The notes: a model not told the origin generated them from the sequence alone. A DNA stretch of 64,000 nt from Chiridota heheva (GCA_020152595.1 JAIGNY010001269.1:260001-324000); one strand, 5' to 3'. Positions 1-13,601 are shown, numbered from the stretch's first letter. Numbers and translations: made by a program.

Positions 1-154
1 CATATAGAATAAGACATCAACTTTTTATTGCTATATTGTTTGTTATTATCTGATTCAAAGGTAAAAGAAATAAAATGAATATTCATAAAAATTACAAAAA
101 TAAAAACAAAAATAGTGGCGCTATTAAGTTTTGTACTGATATTTCCTCCCTCAG

Positions 155-298
155 TTTGAACCGTCACAATTGAACCAGCGTGGTGCCACAGCAAACAAGT
201 CTTTGGAAACAGCCGTCGGTTGTCGCGAAATATGGTTAGAAAATCTCGCACAATTTCTAACAATGGCTAAAATATTTCAATTTTCATGGAAAAAATAG
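155..298 (+). CDS. Possible last coding exon of a plus-strand gene
   Basis: A pyrimidine tract ending TTTCCTCCCTCAG (142-154) resembles a splice acceptor and is followed by 47 open codons and a TAG stop at 296-298. The peptide starts FEPSQLNQRG and ends FQFSWKK; its composition looks like ordinary globular protein. No family is recognised. If real, the gene lies mainly left of the window and is transcribed towards the long coiled-coil gene. The frame is short and there is no clear polyadenylation context, so it could be a chance ORF or a piece of a mobile element. Confidence 0.3.
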   Translation, partial: FEPSQLNQRGATANKSLETAVGCREIWLENLAQFLTMAKIFQFSWKK

Positions 299-1600
299 TT
301 CAGATGACGTAGGTAATTTTTGCTAAAAGTTTACCCGACGATAATATGTTCCATATTAAACCCTTGCAACATACAAACCATTGGTCATCATGCAGTATTT
401 TAAGGTGTTTGAACATGTAGTAATTTGTCCACGATCTCAGCAGATTAGTTTTTGACTTTGAAAAGTTACGCATTACTTTTAGGTTTTGAGTTGGTTAGAT
501 AATCAACTTTGTGAATTATGACAGGGTGGACAGCTCGAAATCCGCATGTAATATGTTAAATTTCTTTGTAATCAACAGGAACTGAAAACGACGGGATAGT
601 CTATTCCTGCTAGAATTTAAGCAGGGGTATTGTGAAGAATAAAGCAAATGGTCAGAATTCGCTGCACCACTGAAATGTAGGGAATTTGACGCTCGGGCCC
701 CATAACAAATATATCGCAGTGCTATTTCATAGAGACCCCTAAGCCAGTGGTGTGGAAGTAAGGGGAGAAGGAAGGGGGAAGGGGGCTCAAGAGGATGAGC
801 CCTATCTATTTTCGAGGGGGACTCAGCCCCTAGCTATATCAGGGTTCCCCTTCACCACATCATAAATGTGCTTAAAAATGTACATAATGATGTCTGACAT
901 TTCAAAATGCTGCAAAATGGTCAATTACTGACCGATTTTGATGACATGTTTTTGCTATTTTCATGGTCTTTAACATATTTTACAGCAATTAAGCTAATCA
1001 CTACATGTTCATACACCTATAAACCACAAATGAATGAATTACCTTTTCAACTTTGCGGCAAACGCTTGCCTGATCTGACACTGATAGTTGCTTAAATCAT
1101 CTTGAACACACTGTAGCTGATCCAACACCTACAAGTTCATCAAAAATTAACAAAATAGAGCAGTGCCTCCTCCACACAGGCAACATCAGATATCTAACTT
1201 CCAACAAAATGGCTCCGTGTTTTAATCAATTGTTTGGATCAAAACAACAGGAGGGCTACTTTAGGATAAGTTCGATGGTAATGCATGTTCATTTCTGCAA
1301 ATTTATTTTTCTAATGGGAAGGTATTTTGAAAATACACCCTTTACTTCCTTATGCTAAAAAGAATGTTTATAAATACTCCTTCTTTCCTCAAACACTAAA
1401 AATTGGAATGCTTTTCCATCGGACATTGTACATGCACCAAGTCTAAACTTGCTTCAAAGCTAAACTTGCTAAGCTTGTTAATTGATTTTTTCTTCTTTTT
1501 ATCTCATACTTTTGCTACGCTCGGTTGGCGATCATGTCCTCTAGAAGGAGTTTTACCGACTTAACCTATTCAGATTCAGATCCTTTATTGTTCTCTAGAA
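299..1600. other. No gene seen; unique-looking AT-rich sequence
   Basis: A purine-rich stretch near 752-812 (GGGGAGAAGG type) is the only low-complexity feature. The 62-codon frame at 907-1095 has no coding character. Confidence 0.5.
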
Positions 1601-1960
1601 TTAACAGGGACGCGTCCATAAGAAGGGGAGGGGAGGGGAACAGACATTTGACATATGAAGAAAGGCTTTGTTCTTTAAAACTCACAACACTAGTTACCAG
1701 AAAACTGCGCCGAGATTTGAGAGGTTTTTAAGATTCTGAAAGTCTACTCTGGTTTGATTTTAGTGACAATAAATCCACCAGAAATATATGAAACTTTGTG
1801 TGAAGTACTCCAGACTGAATGCACGGAGATATTATTTTTGGGTAAGAGTTGTGGCTGAATGGAACGCCCTTTCACAGACTGGCATTGATGCTACCAGTGT
1901 TACTCAGTTTAAGGGGCAATTGGACCGACATTTGAGGTGTAGGGGAGTTGCACTTTCTCT
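1600..1960 (+). pseudogene. Non-LTR retrotransposon remnant: C-terminal end of reverse transcriptase ORF
   Basis: Around 1648-1731 one frame reads TYEERLCSLKLTTL followed by RKLRRDLRGF. This matches the widespread YEERL..L.LPTLEYRR..GD segment just after the reverse transcriptase core of CR1/Jockey-like LINEs. After a stop and further degeneration, 1788-1950 reads KLCVKYSRLNARRYYFW then VAEWNALSQTGIDATSVTQF, the usual tail of the same ORF (R-R-x-x-F-F-x-R-x-x-x-x-W-N-x-L). Stops between the two blocks show the copy is dead. No 5' part, tail or target duplication was found. Confidence 0.65.
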
Positions 1961-3167
1961 CTCCCATCTTTCCTACACTATCTCTAGTGATGAGGTGTGG
2001 GAGAGTACAGGTAAACAAAAATTTGAGGGCGTTTCCATGATGAAAACATATTTTGCAATGACAGAAAGTAATTTTTGATGGGAAGTATGCATTATCCCCA
2101 CGAGAATGATTTGAAGGGCCCACCAGTCACTTCATTTAGACGACCACTTTTTGAAGTTGATCGGTGGGCTAAACTACTGTATTTTAGGGCCTGACGAGTA
2201 AAGTGAAGAGTAAATAATGAAATGATTATAATAATCATGATTTGGAGGTTACTTGGTAGGGGAATTTTGGCCAACTTTTTGTCATTATTTCTTTATAAAA
2301 TAACAAAAAAAAGGTGAAGGTACCCAGGTACCCCCTCTACGGCCATCCGGGTGCAGCACTGCTTCTGCTTTAAGGATTTCAATGTTTACTGCTGTCACTT
2401 TTGCCATCAATGGGCCCACCAGTAAAAATTCCTCAAAACAGCCGAGTTTTATAGCATTTCCCCTATGGGCATAGCTGCCATTTTAGTGCCCTGCACACAA
2501 TATCACGACGCTGCCATCTATCAGAATTAATATGTATGACATTATCAATATCAAATTGTCAAAGGGGAATAAATGTGCGTCCTGCTTGAAATAATTTGAG
2601 ACAAATCTAAAGAGAACAGGTTTTTTAGTCTGAAGGGCACTTGACCAAAAAGTGAGGTCGCAATATTCAGTCGTCACATCTATCATTGAACTTTTTTTCA
2701 TCCCAGAACAAATCCTTTAATTGCTGCTATTGAAGTCTGGAATGCATTGGTTCTCTTTATGTAAATTTATTTTCATAAAAATACTTGGAATAACTTTCCT
2801 AGGGCTGCCATATTTTGTTCCATTGTCAGGTAGTAGCTGAAGAATGCATGAGGTCGGAGGGACAATAGAAGTGGACGGACGGACTTCGTTGGTGAGGGGA
2901 TGAAAAAGGAATTAATTTTGCGGAGCAGGGGGACAGGGGAACCCCTCCCCCACCCGGTGTGCAGGCGTTCTTGAAGATGAACATGCTTCACCGTTAAACT
3001 TATCCGTCATTGTTCTGCCTATCTGACGTCACCTCTGCAGAGTTAGTAAAAGTGTTATTTAACATGCTTACCCTTCCTTACAGTCAGGCTCGATTATTGC
3101 AGTCTGCAAGCAAGCACATGCGTTGGAAGCATTTAGGCAGAATGAAGAAAAAGCAGTTCATTAGGTC
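1961..3167. other. No gene seen
   Basis: Both strands show only short frames without splice-site or family support. Nothing repetitive stands out before the (TA)n tract. Confidence 0.5.
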
Positions 3168-4551
<1,384 letters not shown>

Positions 4552-4969
4552 ATTATACAATTTTGAAGTCAACAAAATGATCAAATGGCGAAATTCAATG
4601 ACATTGTTTAAAAAAACTTATCTCCATACTTTCTGCCACTGTTGATGACAATGTAACTCATTATAACATTTTCTAGCTTTTCTTTTATCTTGGTAGTTTG
4701 TTAAAAAAAATCGTTGAATTCGACATGAGCCCCTTATTCCACCTAACATTAATCATGCCCAAGCGTGTTGTTATATAATTCATTAGTTTATTGACATATG
4801 AAATCACACTAACATAGCAATCCTTTTTTAACCAATCAAAACATTAGAAAGTCATTTGTCTTAATCAAAATTGCGTACATTTTTCCATAGCGATTTGTGA
4901 CTGGTTTATTAATACAATTTTAGCTACTGCATTCGGACCCATGAAAACACACAAATGAATTTTTTCTTC

Positions 4970-5268
4970 TCTAAACACGACGACGACGACGAGTGAACAC
5001 ACAATTACAATGACGGGGTCGTCACCTGCGTAATCGGTTATGATAGAAACATTGCTATCACGAAACGCTTAATACGACCCAGACGAGAACACAGGTACGA
5101 CGTACGGACAGACATAACATGGACAACCAAGTCAATGTCCACGGCCTTTGATAACCAGTTGTGGTGCACTGGCGTGTCTACCCACCCCAGGATTGAACCC
5201 GGGGCCTCGTGGTTTGTAGACAGGTATGATAACCGCTACACCACAGTAGGTAGATAGTCTAAACACGA
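4970..5268 (-). mobile_element. tRNA-derived SINE, family A copy 1, with 11-bp target duplication
   Basis: Element 4981-5257. Read on the minus strand it starts CTATCTACCTACTGTGG, has an A-box-like stretch GTGTAGCGGTTATCATACC and a B box GGTTCAATCC, then a tRNA-unrelated body, and ends in a (GTC)n tail. The 11-base sequence TCTAAACACGA flanks it at 4970-4980 and 5258-5268. That is the mark of target-primed insertion. Copies 2 and 3 are at 40.2 and 42.2 kb. Confidence 0.9.
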
Positions 5269-8200
5269 GAACTGATGTTTAAATAAGAGTGTCATTTCTG
5301 CAGTGAATTTAGGGAAATATATGAATGCCTTGAAACAGAATTAACCTTTCCAGGTTTCCAAATAGGCCACGCCCACCATAGTAACGCGGTAACCATGTGG
5401 GGAAAACAAACCTCAAATCCGCAATCGTGCATTACCAATGCGTTGACATTTAGATGTTCGCGACGCCTGCCTAAAGCTTTGATCCATTTATGGCACTTCT
5501 CCGATTTTTAGAGTATTTAACAAAAGGATAAACAAATTTCAGTTTGCTAAATGTTTTGGGTTACAGCAATCAGAATTACAAAGCCAGCAGCGGCCCGTAA
5601 CCGCAATTTTTGTTCACCACTTTGCCGTCACTCAGTCTGTGTGTGCAGAAATTTGTTTTGCACAGTAAATTGGATTGACAACATGAGCGCGCGCAGTTTG
5701 CTAGCTGTACTGTACCAGTACCACGTAGAGTGTCCCCCCCCCCTCCCCCCTCCCTCTTAGTTACGCAGATTTTGTTGATAAGGAAAATTCGTGCGGTGAT
5801 TGCTTTAAAACAAGCTGTCAATCATTAAACCCAGAAAGATTAATTGGTTATCATCAATATTGGACTCCTTGATTTTAGCCAGTCGATTTCTGCTTTTGAC
5901 AAAGTCAACATTATGAAAGTTTTAAAATTACAACCATTTAAATTGTAAATGCACAAAATTGCTACTAATTTTTGTAAATGGTCTTGTACCAAATAATACT
6001 CCAAATATAGGTATACATAAACAGCTTTAGAGGTTGCTTACTTAGGATATATCTGATCAGCATGGGTCCTAAAATGCATCAAATTGATACATTTATTTTG
6101 CTAAATTAGGAAAGGGGTTGAAAGGTCAGGCCCGTTGTGAGAGGAACCCATCCACAGTACCTACACCAACACCATGTTTATACGAAAACTTTAAAAATAA
6201 CAAAAATGTACACTTCATGTTCACCGGACTCCTAACATCCAACAACGACAGGAACAACAGAGAAACATTGTATGACTGAATGGGGATCATTTGCATATCT
6301 TTAAAAGCTCTTCTGATTGGTGACTTCTAGTATAGCCTTTAAAATTATTTGATTATACGACCATCTCCTTTTTTTTTAATCGGTTGTTCTTTCTATCTAG
6401 CTCAAAACCGGATATTAGTATCGATAAAAGGTTTCTGCAGTCAAAGACATTTATTTTACCCTCTTTCCAAAACAAATCACATACATATGAAGACAATGAT
6501 AAATAAAAGGTAAATTTGAAGTTACAACATGCTAGCCTCATGCAAAGCAACATACCACCATGTATATAACATCGCAAATATTTTAGTTGACTTGTAAAAA
6601 TCATGCAAATTTGATATCATATAGTATTAAACATAAGCATAAATAGGCAAAGATTAAATCAAAATACTGCAATTTTACTATCACAAAGACTGGCAAGATG
6701 TAATATTTTCAATTTGAATGTGGTCTTGTATTATTCAAAAATTATTAATAAATAATTGGATTAACTAAAAGAATGCGTATAAACTGAAATTGGCCAACTT
6801 TGCATGCCCATGTACCCTTTCTTCCACCAAATCTTTCATGCTCTACTTTGATTGGTCGAAACATTCTGCCAATACAATTTCAAGATGAGCTACGCTGCCA
6901 CATTTCAAGACATGCGCCAATGATAGAATATGAAGGAACCACATATCTAAAGCTTGCTTCTATTTTTCGAAATAAAAAAAAACGACTGTTAAGACAAGGT
7001 TATATCCCAACGGTATTTATTAATCACCGCTCATATAAGTGTTTCTTTCATATTCCCTCCATGGTTAACTGAAGAGTATATTGTGTGAAATACCTTTATT
7101 CTGGCAGTGAAGCAAAATTACAATTTTTAGATACATGAAAACAATAAGTATGACATAGAAATATATATTTGGAGAAGGAAGACACAATTTGTCCACAATA
7201 TGGGCTATCAAATCAATAGGTGAGGAAACAGAATTACTAACATTCTGAAGGAAAAAATACAATAGTCATATACGGTATCGTGCTCAAAAATTCTACAAAA
7301 ATGTGCAAAGGAATTAGAGACTTCCAGGTACATTACGACGAAAAAGTTTTCTTTATTCATAATTTGGAACTCTCCCAGCTCCCAAATTGAGTGGAATTGT
7401 TTTAAACAAATCATATCCCCAATCAAAATTCATCAAACGTTCATACAGCTACGAATAATTGGAAGCTTCAAAGATTATTTGCAAAAACTATTTCTCGCCC
7501 AGTGATATGTTTAGACATTGGCTGAAATTTGGATGTCGTAAATTCGCCTCCCACTCATACACATTAACAATGAGCACAATCTGCTTGGGATCGGTACCAT
7601 GCATATATATAGGGGTTGCTACTAACTATATGCGGGACTACGGAGGGGAAAGGTGGTGGGATAATTTCCGTTCCCCCGTTTTTTCACGAATTTATTTTTT
7701 CTGTATGTTGATCTTTTTGAACCTCAGCGGGACTTTGTGATTTTACCTCCCTAATTCTAGAAGTCGAATTTTTCTTATTTCGTCAGAATAAGCTTCATAC
7801 ATGATAATACATACTTTTGAAAATGTTATACTAAAATGAAATAATGTAATTCTCTGTGAAAAATGAAAGCAGTGAATGGAATCATACAAGGGGCATCATA
7901 CACATCATATAAAAAACAATACAAAAAAAAAACTCTAAAATAACAAAACACAAACGATTTGAAAAGCTTGTTCCGTTTAAAAAAAAACTTTCATAATTTT
8001 TCAGCATTTAATTATAAAAAATATACAATTATAATACTAAGTTATGAATAAATGATTAATTAAGAGGACTAAATTGTAAAATTGTATTCTCGAAAATTAT
8101 TTCAAAATAGTAGTCAATTACACTGTTCGGAGGCTAAATTTTATAATTGATGTGAATCATTGCCCCAATAAATCTGGACCTAATTGTAGTATATTTTATA

Positions 8201-8338
8201 AACTGTTTAACCGTGACCTTATATGACCCATTCGACTCCTGGCTACACCAACGATAACATATCTGTTTTATCATAAGTGCTTAATAAGCTTAATTAATAC
8301 AAATGATAATACTGATAATACACGAGGCCCTCTGAAAG
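5269..8338. other. No gene seen; AT-rich, with a C-rich tract
   Basis: A pyrimidine run (nine C, then CTCCCCCCTCCCTC) lies at 5733-5757. No exon with splice sites was found on either strand, although the 3' exons of the coiled-coil gene are expected somewhere left of 8.47 kb. They may be too short to recognise. Confidence 0.45.
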
Positions 8339-8450
8339 TTTTTTCTCCCCACCCCTCCGTTCCCCACCCCTCCATCTCCCCACCCCTTCCATCTCCCCAC
8401 CCCTTCCGTCTTCCCACTCTTCAATCTCCCACCCCCTCCGTCCCCCAACA
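8339..8450. repeat. Pyrimidine minisatellite, about 16-17 bp unit (G-rich in the transcript)
   Basis: About six copies of a CTCCCCACCCCTTCCAT-like unit. On the minus strand this is a run of GGGG/GGGGG blocks starting about 20 bases into the intron downstream of exon 13's donor, so the nascent RNA could form G-quadruplexes. Confidence 0.85.
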
Positions 8451-8472
8451 AAATCAAGAACAGAAAACTGAC

Positions 8473-8571
8473 CTCTTGGAAATGCCTGTCTTCCTCCTCA
8501 CCGACCTGGATGTTCGGCTCTGATGGTTGTTTCTTCAATGGCCACGATTGTCCCGCCTTTTTACGAATACC
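8473..8571 (-). CDS. Exon 13 of the coiled-coil gene (33 codons)
   Basis: Acceptor CTTTTGCAG before GGTATTCG, donor GAG followed by gtcagt; phase 0 at both ends. The peptide begins GIRKKAGQSWPLKKQPSEPN and ends EEEDRHFQE. It is basic then acidic with two prolines, so it lies beyond the coiled-coil rod. It is the last exon I can place, because no stop codon or further exon was found to the left. Assignment rests on splice sites, phase match to exon 12 and charged composition; there is no family motif in it. Confidence 0.65.
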
Positions 8572-8573
8572 CT

Positions 8574-9358
8574 GCAAAAGTGTCGAATACCTCGTTACCA
8601 GGGGAGTTGCAAGGGGGCTTGAGATCGGTTGGGGGGAGGGGGAGGGGGGGTTGATAGTACTATGAGCTCAGGAGAAACCTTAAGGATCACTCAATAGGCC
8701 TTAATGTTAGGGATTCTAAAATACACCATAATCTAAGAGCTTACACCAGATTTTATTATCCATTAAGAAGCCATGTCGATCAACAAAACTAATTTCTAAA
8801 CAGCAAATACAGGGTACCACGTATTTAAAGATCTATCGACGGGTACACAAGTTGATGTCGTACCACGTAGAGTATTACATTCTGAGTTTAATAGTCTTTG
8901 AAATTTAAAAATATCATTTCAACTTATGAGGAAATAAGGTTTGAATTATATTTAATATATTGAAAAAATGTGATGTATGAGCAGGAAAACACCTCAAAAT
9001 GCTTTTGTCTTTCTTTAAATTTCTCCAGTTAATTTCAGACATTGAAAATGTTAAAAATGCCTACTCCAGCTTGAGTGTGGTTGGGGGTATGGGTATGGTA
9101 AAGATTAAATCCTCTTCGTTAGAATTACCTTCCCTTTTTCAAAAAGAAATGACAGAGATTTAAAACACATTAGATTTACATAATAAATTATGCCACGTTC
9201 ATACATGACAAGAGTGACAGAAAAAGTTGCATATTTGCACACAAATCTTCAAAAAGATTTTGTTATATTGATTTGATTTTCTTCAAAAAGTTTTATTTAT
9301 ATTTTATTATTTTTTTTTAGTAGATTTCAAATTATATACCTTTAAGATTCACTAATAA
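8574..9358. other. Intron 12 sequence, no gene seen
   Basis: A G-rich patch (GGGGGGAGGGGGAGGGGGGG) lies at 8630-8650. The rest is AT-rich without recognised elements. Confidence 0.5.
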
Positions 9359-9382
9359 AATAGCATAGCATAGCATAGCAAG
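9359..9382. repeat. Pentanucleotide repeat (GCATA)n
   Basis: About four copies of ATAGC/GCATA. It abuts a SINE-related segment and may be its tail. Confidence 0.85.
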
Positions 9383-9394
9383 GTTTAATGTCTC

Positions 9395-9495
9395 GAAAGC
9401 ATCCAGTGCTGGACATTATATCAAGACGGCCACGGACTTTGATAACCAGTGGTGAACTCACTGGTTGCAGACCCACCGGGATGATTGGGTTGGTA
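9395..9495 (-). mobile_element. Fragment related to SINE family A
   Basis: CCACGGACTTTGATAACCAG followed by a CACTGG and ACCCACC pattern matches the central body of the SINEs at 5.1, 40.3 and 42.3 kb, but it diverges afterwards and no B box is seen. It is likely an old or different-family relative. The adjacent GCATA repeat would be on the tail side. Confidence 0.4.
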
Positions 9496-9699
9496 AAAGT
9501 TTCAAGTGTTGAATCTCAAGACCTAAGAGAAATTTCAAATCGGGCCATTTAATTCCTATTTTCTCTAAATCAAGATGAAAATTATCACTTGAACCCGAAG
9601 CTGTCTTGAGTTCTGTGTTATATCTAAAAATATTCACATTTCTATTTCATACAACTACTTAAAGTTCATCTACACAATAAAAGTATATGCAACGTGCAG

Positions 9700-9880
9700 T
9701 GCGTTATGGTGGTGTCCTCCCTTGCGTTAAATGTCCTTAATTGTTGATAACTCCTTGTGTTCTTTTTGCAATGTTCATAATGAAACCATGCGCCATCTTT
9801 TTTAGGAATGCCAGTTTTGCCAAATTTTCTGGGATTATGTTCAGACTATCATTTTATTATAGGAATATTACCATGGTTCC
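9700..9880 (+). pseudogene. LINE remnant: zinc-binding C-terminus of a reverse transcriptase (zf-RVT-like)
   Basis: Reading 9753 onward gives SLCSFCNVHNETMRHLF and, after a one-base frameshift, ECQFCQIFWDYV. The C-x2-C ... H-x-L-F-x-x-C ... W spacing is typical of the C-terminal zinc-binding region of L1/Tx1-type LINEs. The frameshift and an early stop mark it as dead. No matching upstream RT block was seen. Confidence 0.6.
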
Positions 9881-10984
9881 TTTTTTTTAAATTTATTTGA
9901 AAGAGCATTTTTGTAGAGCCAATTTGGTACACAATTCAGGTTGATATTATATTCCGTTCAGGAGATATGGATTTTTAAAGATTTCTTAATTGCATTTTAG
10001 AGTTTCTGTACAGTATGATGAATTCGTGTTTGATGATGTCATAGAGGCAATTCCACTGGAAATGTTTATGTATTTCTTTGAAGGTTAATTGGTTGTTTCT
10101 GTATGATTAGAAACAATTTCCAAAAATTAATTAAGTAGAGTATATTTGGCAATGTATATAAATACCTAACTTTCATCAATTTACTTGTCTAGCAGGTTTT
10201 ACTAATAAAAAAGGATGATAGATTTCAATGAAATATATCAACTTTGTAAGAGAATGTGTTGCTGTGATGTCACACTGAGCATTTTCCTATTTGTTTTTGG
10301 CATTTTTTGTAAACCTTAAAAATTAAATATCTCCTGGTAGGAATAACATATCAAATAATTTTTGTACTAAATTGTTTGTAATTTATTTTTCTTTCTTATG
10401 AAATGTTACAAAAAAAAAATACATGGGAATATTCCTTAAAAGCATCCTTTTTCTTCGTGAAAACTGATGTTTTGATTGGCTATTCAGAACAAAACTACAA
10501 CATTTATAAGTTTTTATTTCTCATGCAAAGTATTTTATCTTTCGTTACAAAATCCAAGCCCTCACTAACACCACATGTTTCTTATTTTCTTAATACTTTT
10601 CAGTTTTCTCTTCAAGTTGAAAAAAAAAAATACATACTTTCCAATAGCTGTAATTACAAGTCTATTAATTTTATTGAAAGTATGCCAGCCTATATCAGCA
10701 TGCTGTAAAAATATTTTGTATGTCCTAGGCTTGTACAATTTCAAGTTCTCTCATTTTCAATACTATAAAACTAAAATGACAAGGATTTCTTTTTATTTTG
10801 TAAATTGTTTTTAAAATTAATTTTGTATTTGTGTATATGGGCCTATAAGTTGTTTATGTTGAAAAGCAGAAATACAAAATAAAAAAAAACAATAAATCCT
10901 TAACTTTCAGGATTTGAGTGAGTCATGAAATTAATAGTGATGACAGTGGAGATTAGTGGAGATTAGGGTGGAGCTCATTCCGAC
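9881..10984. other. Intron 12 sequence, no gene seen
   Basis: AT-rich. The two short plus frames at 10403-10814 are overlapping, lysine- and phenylalanine-rich, and without support. Confidence 0.5.
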
Positions 10985-10994
10985 ATGGTAATAC

Positions 10995-11100
10995 GTACCT
11001 CTTTGGTGCCACGCTTTGCTTCCTCTTTGGTGCCCTGTTTTATTTCCTCTTTAGTGCCCTGTTTTATTTCCTCTTTGGTGCCATGTTTTCCTTCCTCATG
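10995..11100. repeat. 24-bp minisatellite, about 4 copies
   Basis: Unit TTCCTCTTTGGTGCCCTGTT plus TTAT. The central two copies are nearly identical and the outer ones diverged (CACGCTTTGC, CATGTTTTCC). Confidence 0.9.
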
Positions 11101-11218
11101 GGACTTCTCCGGCCTCGAAGTTCCACCATTTAGTGGGCATTTCAGCGCGCTAAGCTGTGAATTATAAGCAACAAATATCAACACCTTTAGGTAATCAAGG
11201 AGTCCAAAAAGAGATAAG

Positions 11219-12965
11219 AAAGTGTGGCAGCTAAGTGGTAGAGCGTTTGACTCTATACTCCACAGGTACTGGGTTCGATTCCCACTTTGGGTACCACAAA
11301 CATGGCAGTTCAGCTGTAAAGCATCTGACTCATACTCTACAGGTACTGGGTTCGATTCCAACTCTGAATACCACATTGTGGTTGAGCATCTGACTTTGTA
11401 CTCCACAGGTGCTGGTTCGATTTTCACTTTCGGTACCACATTGTGCTGGGAAGAATGGCAGCTCAGCTCAGCTGTAGAGCATCTGACTCATACAGGTACT
11501 GGGTTCGATTCCAACTCTAGGTAACACTCTGTGGTAGAGCGTCTGACTTTGTACTCCACTGGTACTGGGTTTGATTTCCACTTTGGGTACCACATTGTGC
11601 TGGGAAGAATGGCAGCTCAGCTCAGCTGTAGAGCATCTGACTCCTACGGTACTGGGTTCGATTCCAACTCTGGGTATCACATTGTGGTAGAGCGTCTGAC
11701 TTTGTACTCCACTGGTACTGGGTTTGATTTCCACTTTGGGTACCACATTGTGCTGGGAAGAATAGCAGCTCAGCTCAGCTGTAGAGCATCTGACTCATAC
11801 TCTACAGATATTGGGCTCGATTCCAACTCTGGGTAACACATTGTGGTAGAGCGTCTGACTTTGTACTACACTGGTACTGGGTTTGATTTTCACTTTGGGT
11901 ACCACATTGTGCTGGGAAACATGACAGCTCAGCATTAGAGCATCTGATTGATACTCTAAAAGTACTGGGTTCGATTCCCACTCTGAGCACCACATTGTGC
12001 TGGAAAGAATGGCAGTGCAGTGGTAAAGCATCTTACTCGTACTCTAAAGGTACTGGATTCGATTCCCACGTTGGGTACCACATTGTGCTGGGAAGCGTGG
12101 CAGCTCACCTGTGGAGCATCCGACTCATACTCTACAGGTATTGGGTTCGATTCCAACTCTGAATACCACATTGTTGTAGAGCGTCTGCCTTTCGATTCGC
12201 ACTCTGGGTACCACATTGTGCTGGGGAAAATGGCAGCTCAGCTGTAGAGCATCAAACTCGTACTCTAAAGGTACTGGGTTCGAGTCCAACTCTGGGTACC
12301 ACATTGTGGTAGAGCGTCTGACTTTGTACTCCACAGGTATTGGGTTAGATTTCCACTTTGGGTACCACATTGTGCTGGGAAGAATAGCAGCTCAGCTCAG
12401 CTCAGCTGTAGAGCATCTGACTCATACTCTACAGGTACTGGGTTCGATTTTAAGTCTGGGTACCACATTGTGGAAGAGCGCCTGACTTTGTACTCCACAG
12501 GTACTGGGTTTGATTCCCACGCTGTGCACTGCATTGTGCTAAGAAGTGTGGCAGCTCAGTGGTACGACTCTGTATGTCACAGGTACTGGGTTCGATTTCC
12601 ACTTTGGGTACCACATTGTGCTGGAAAACATGGCAGCTCAATGGTAGAGCATCTGACTCTGTACTCTAAAGGTACTGGGTTTGATTCCCACTCTGGGTAC
12701 CACATTGTGCTGGGAAGTGTGGTAGTTCAGTGGACGAGTGTCTGATTCTGTGCTCCAAAGGTACTGGGTTCAATTCCCACTTTGTACTGGGAAGTGTGGC
12801 AGCTCAGCTGTATAGTATCTGACTCATACTCTAATGGTCGGTACTGGGTTTGATTCCCACTCTGGGGACCACGTTGTGCTGGGAAGTGTGGCAGCTCAGG
12901 TGTATGAGTGTCTGACTCTGTGCTCCAAAGGTACTGGGTTTGATTCGCACTCTAGGTTCAACATG
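11219..12965 (+). repeat. Tandem array of about 22 tRNA-like (SINE-head) units
   Basis: Each full unit of about 88 bp has an A-box-like GGCAGCTCAGTGGTAGAGC and a B box GGTTCGATTCC (or TTTGATT), ending GGGTACCACATTGTGCTGG. Counting the B-box segment gives about 22 copies. From 11.33 to 11.9 kb the units alternate as a dimer of about 153 bp: a full unit (CATCTGACTCAT, then CCAACTC) followed by a 66-bp unit lacking the first A-box half (CGTCTGACTTTG, then TCCACTTTGG). The last unit runs into a SINE body and tail at 12966-13140. Anticodon stems do not pair well, so functional tRNAs are unlikely. What is seen is an array of potential internal RNA polymerase III promoters. Confidence 0.9.
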
Positions 12966-13140
12966 GTGCTCTTGATCAAGATACCTCATTTCCTATTGCT
13001 CCATGTGACTATTCTGTGGAATAAGTGAATTTAAAAAAAAAAAATTCCAGCCTGTGATGGACTGGCGTTCCGTACGGTGGGAGTCAAGTACTCTCATCCG
13101 CTTGCTCTGAGGACAAGCACTGATCTGTATGAGCTTTCCT
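12966..13140 (+). mobile_element. SINE body with L2-type 3' tail, attached to the tRNA-like array
   Basis: TGCTCTTGATCAAGATACC resembles the start of a CORE domain. Near 13050 CCTGTGATGGACTGGCGTTC is followed by AGTCAAGTACTCTCATCC. The same GATGGACTGGCGT(C/T)CCG and GTACTCTCATCC blocks occur in the complete element at 48.35-48.62 kb. Array plus tail therefore look like one SINE whose head expanded. Confidence 0.7.
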
Positions 13141-13601
13141 TTGCTTAGAAAAATTTAACATGTAACTTTTATATGTGTATATTTAATTGATTTTGCTACT
13201 ACGGCACATGGCTTTCACCCTTACTCTACCACGCAGCGATATTATCGCCATTTTGGGTGCCCCATCTTTGGCCCGCCTCTTAGGCACATTTAAAAAAAGT
13301 GCTGGTAGAGTGCTGGTTAATTGATTTGATTGACTAAATAAATTGATATGAACATTCCAAATATTGATGCACTTTTAAGATGTTGTATGTAATTCCAAAA
13401 ATTTTCATCTTCAAATTTAGTCATTGCTGATTTAAATATGCATCTTTATTTCCTAATACCTCACATTCAAACAAGCTACACAAAACGCTTAATTTTCAAC
13501 AAATTTGAAGTGGATGAGAACTATTTTATGCCTTTAGGGTAGATATAGTTTATTGACTATTTCTTTAAAAATTGCAATAAAGATTAACGTTCCTCGTTTA
13601 C
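13141..13601. other. Intron 12 sequence, no gene seen
   Basis: Nothing recognised on either strand. Confidence 0.5.

Noticed and set aside
11219-12965. Cluster of functional tRNA genes
   Set aside because: A and B boxes are present, but the anticodon arm does not pair in the units examined, and every unit has the same non-canonical ends.
11222-13028. Overlapping 60-100 codon frames on both strands of the 11-13 kb array
   Set aside because: Repeat-driven frames over tRNA-like units; no start context, splice site or family match.
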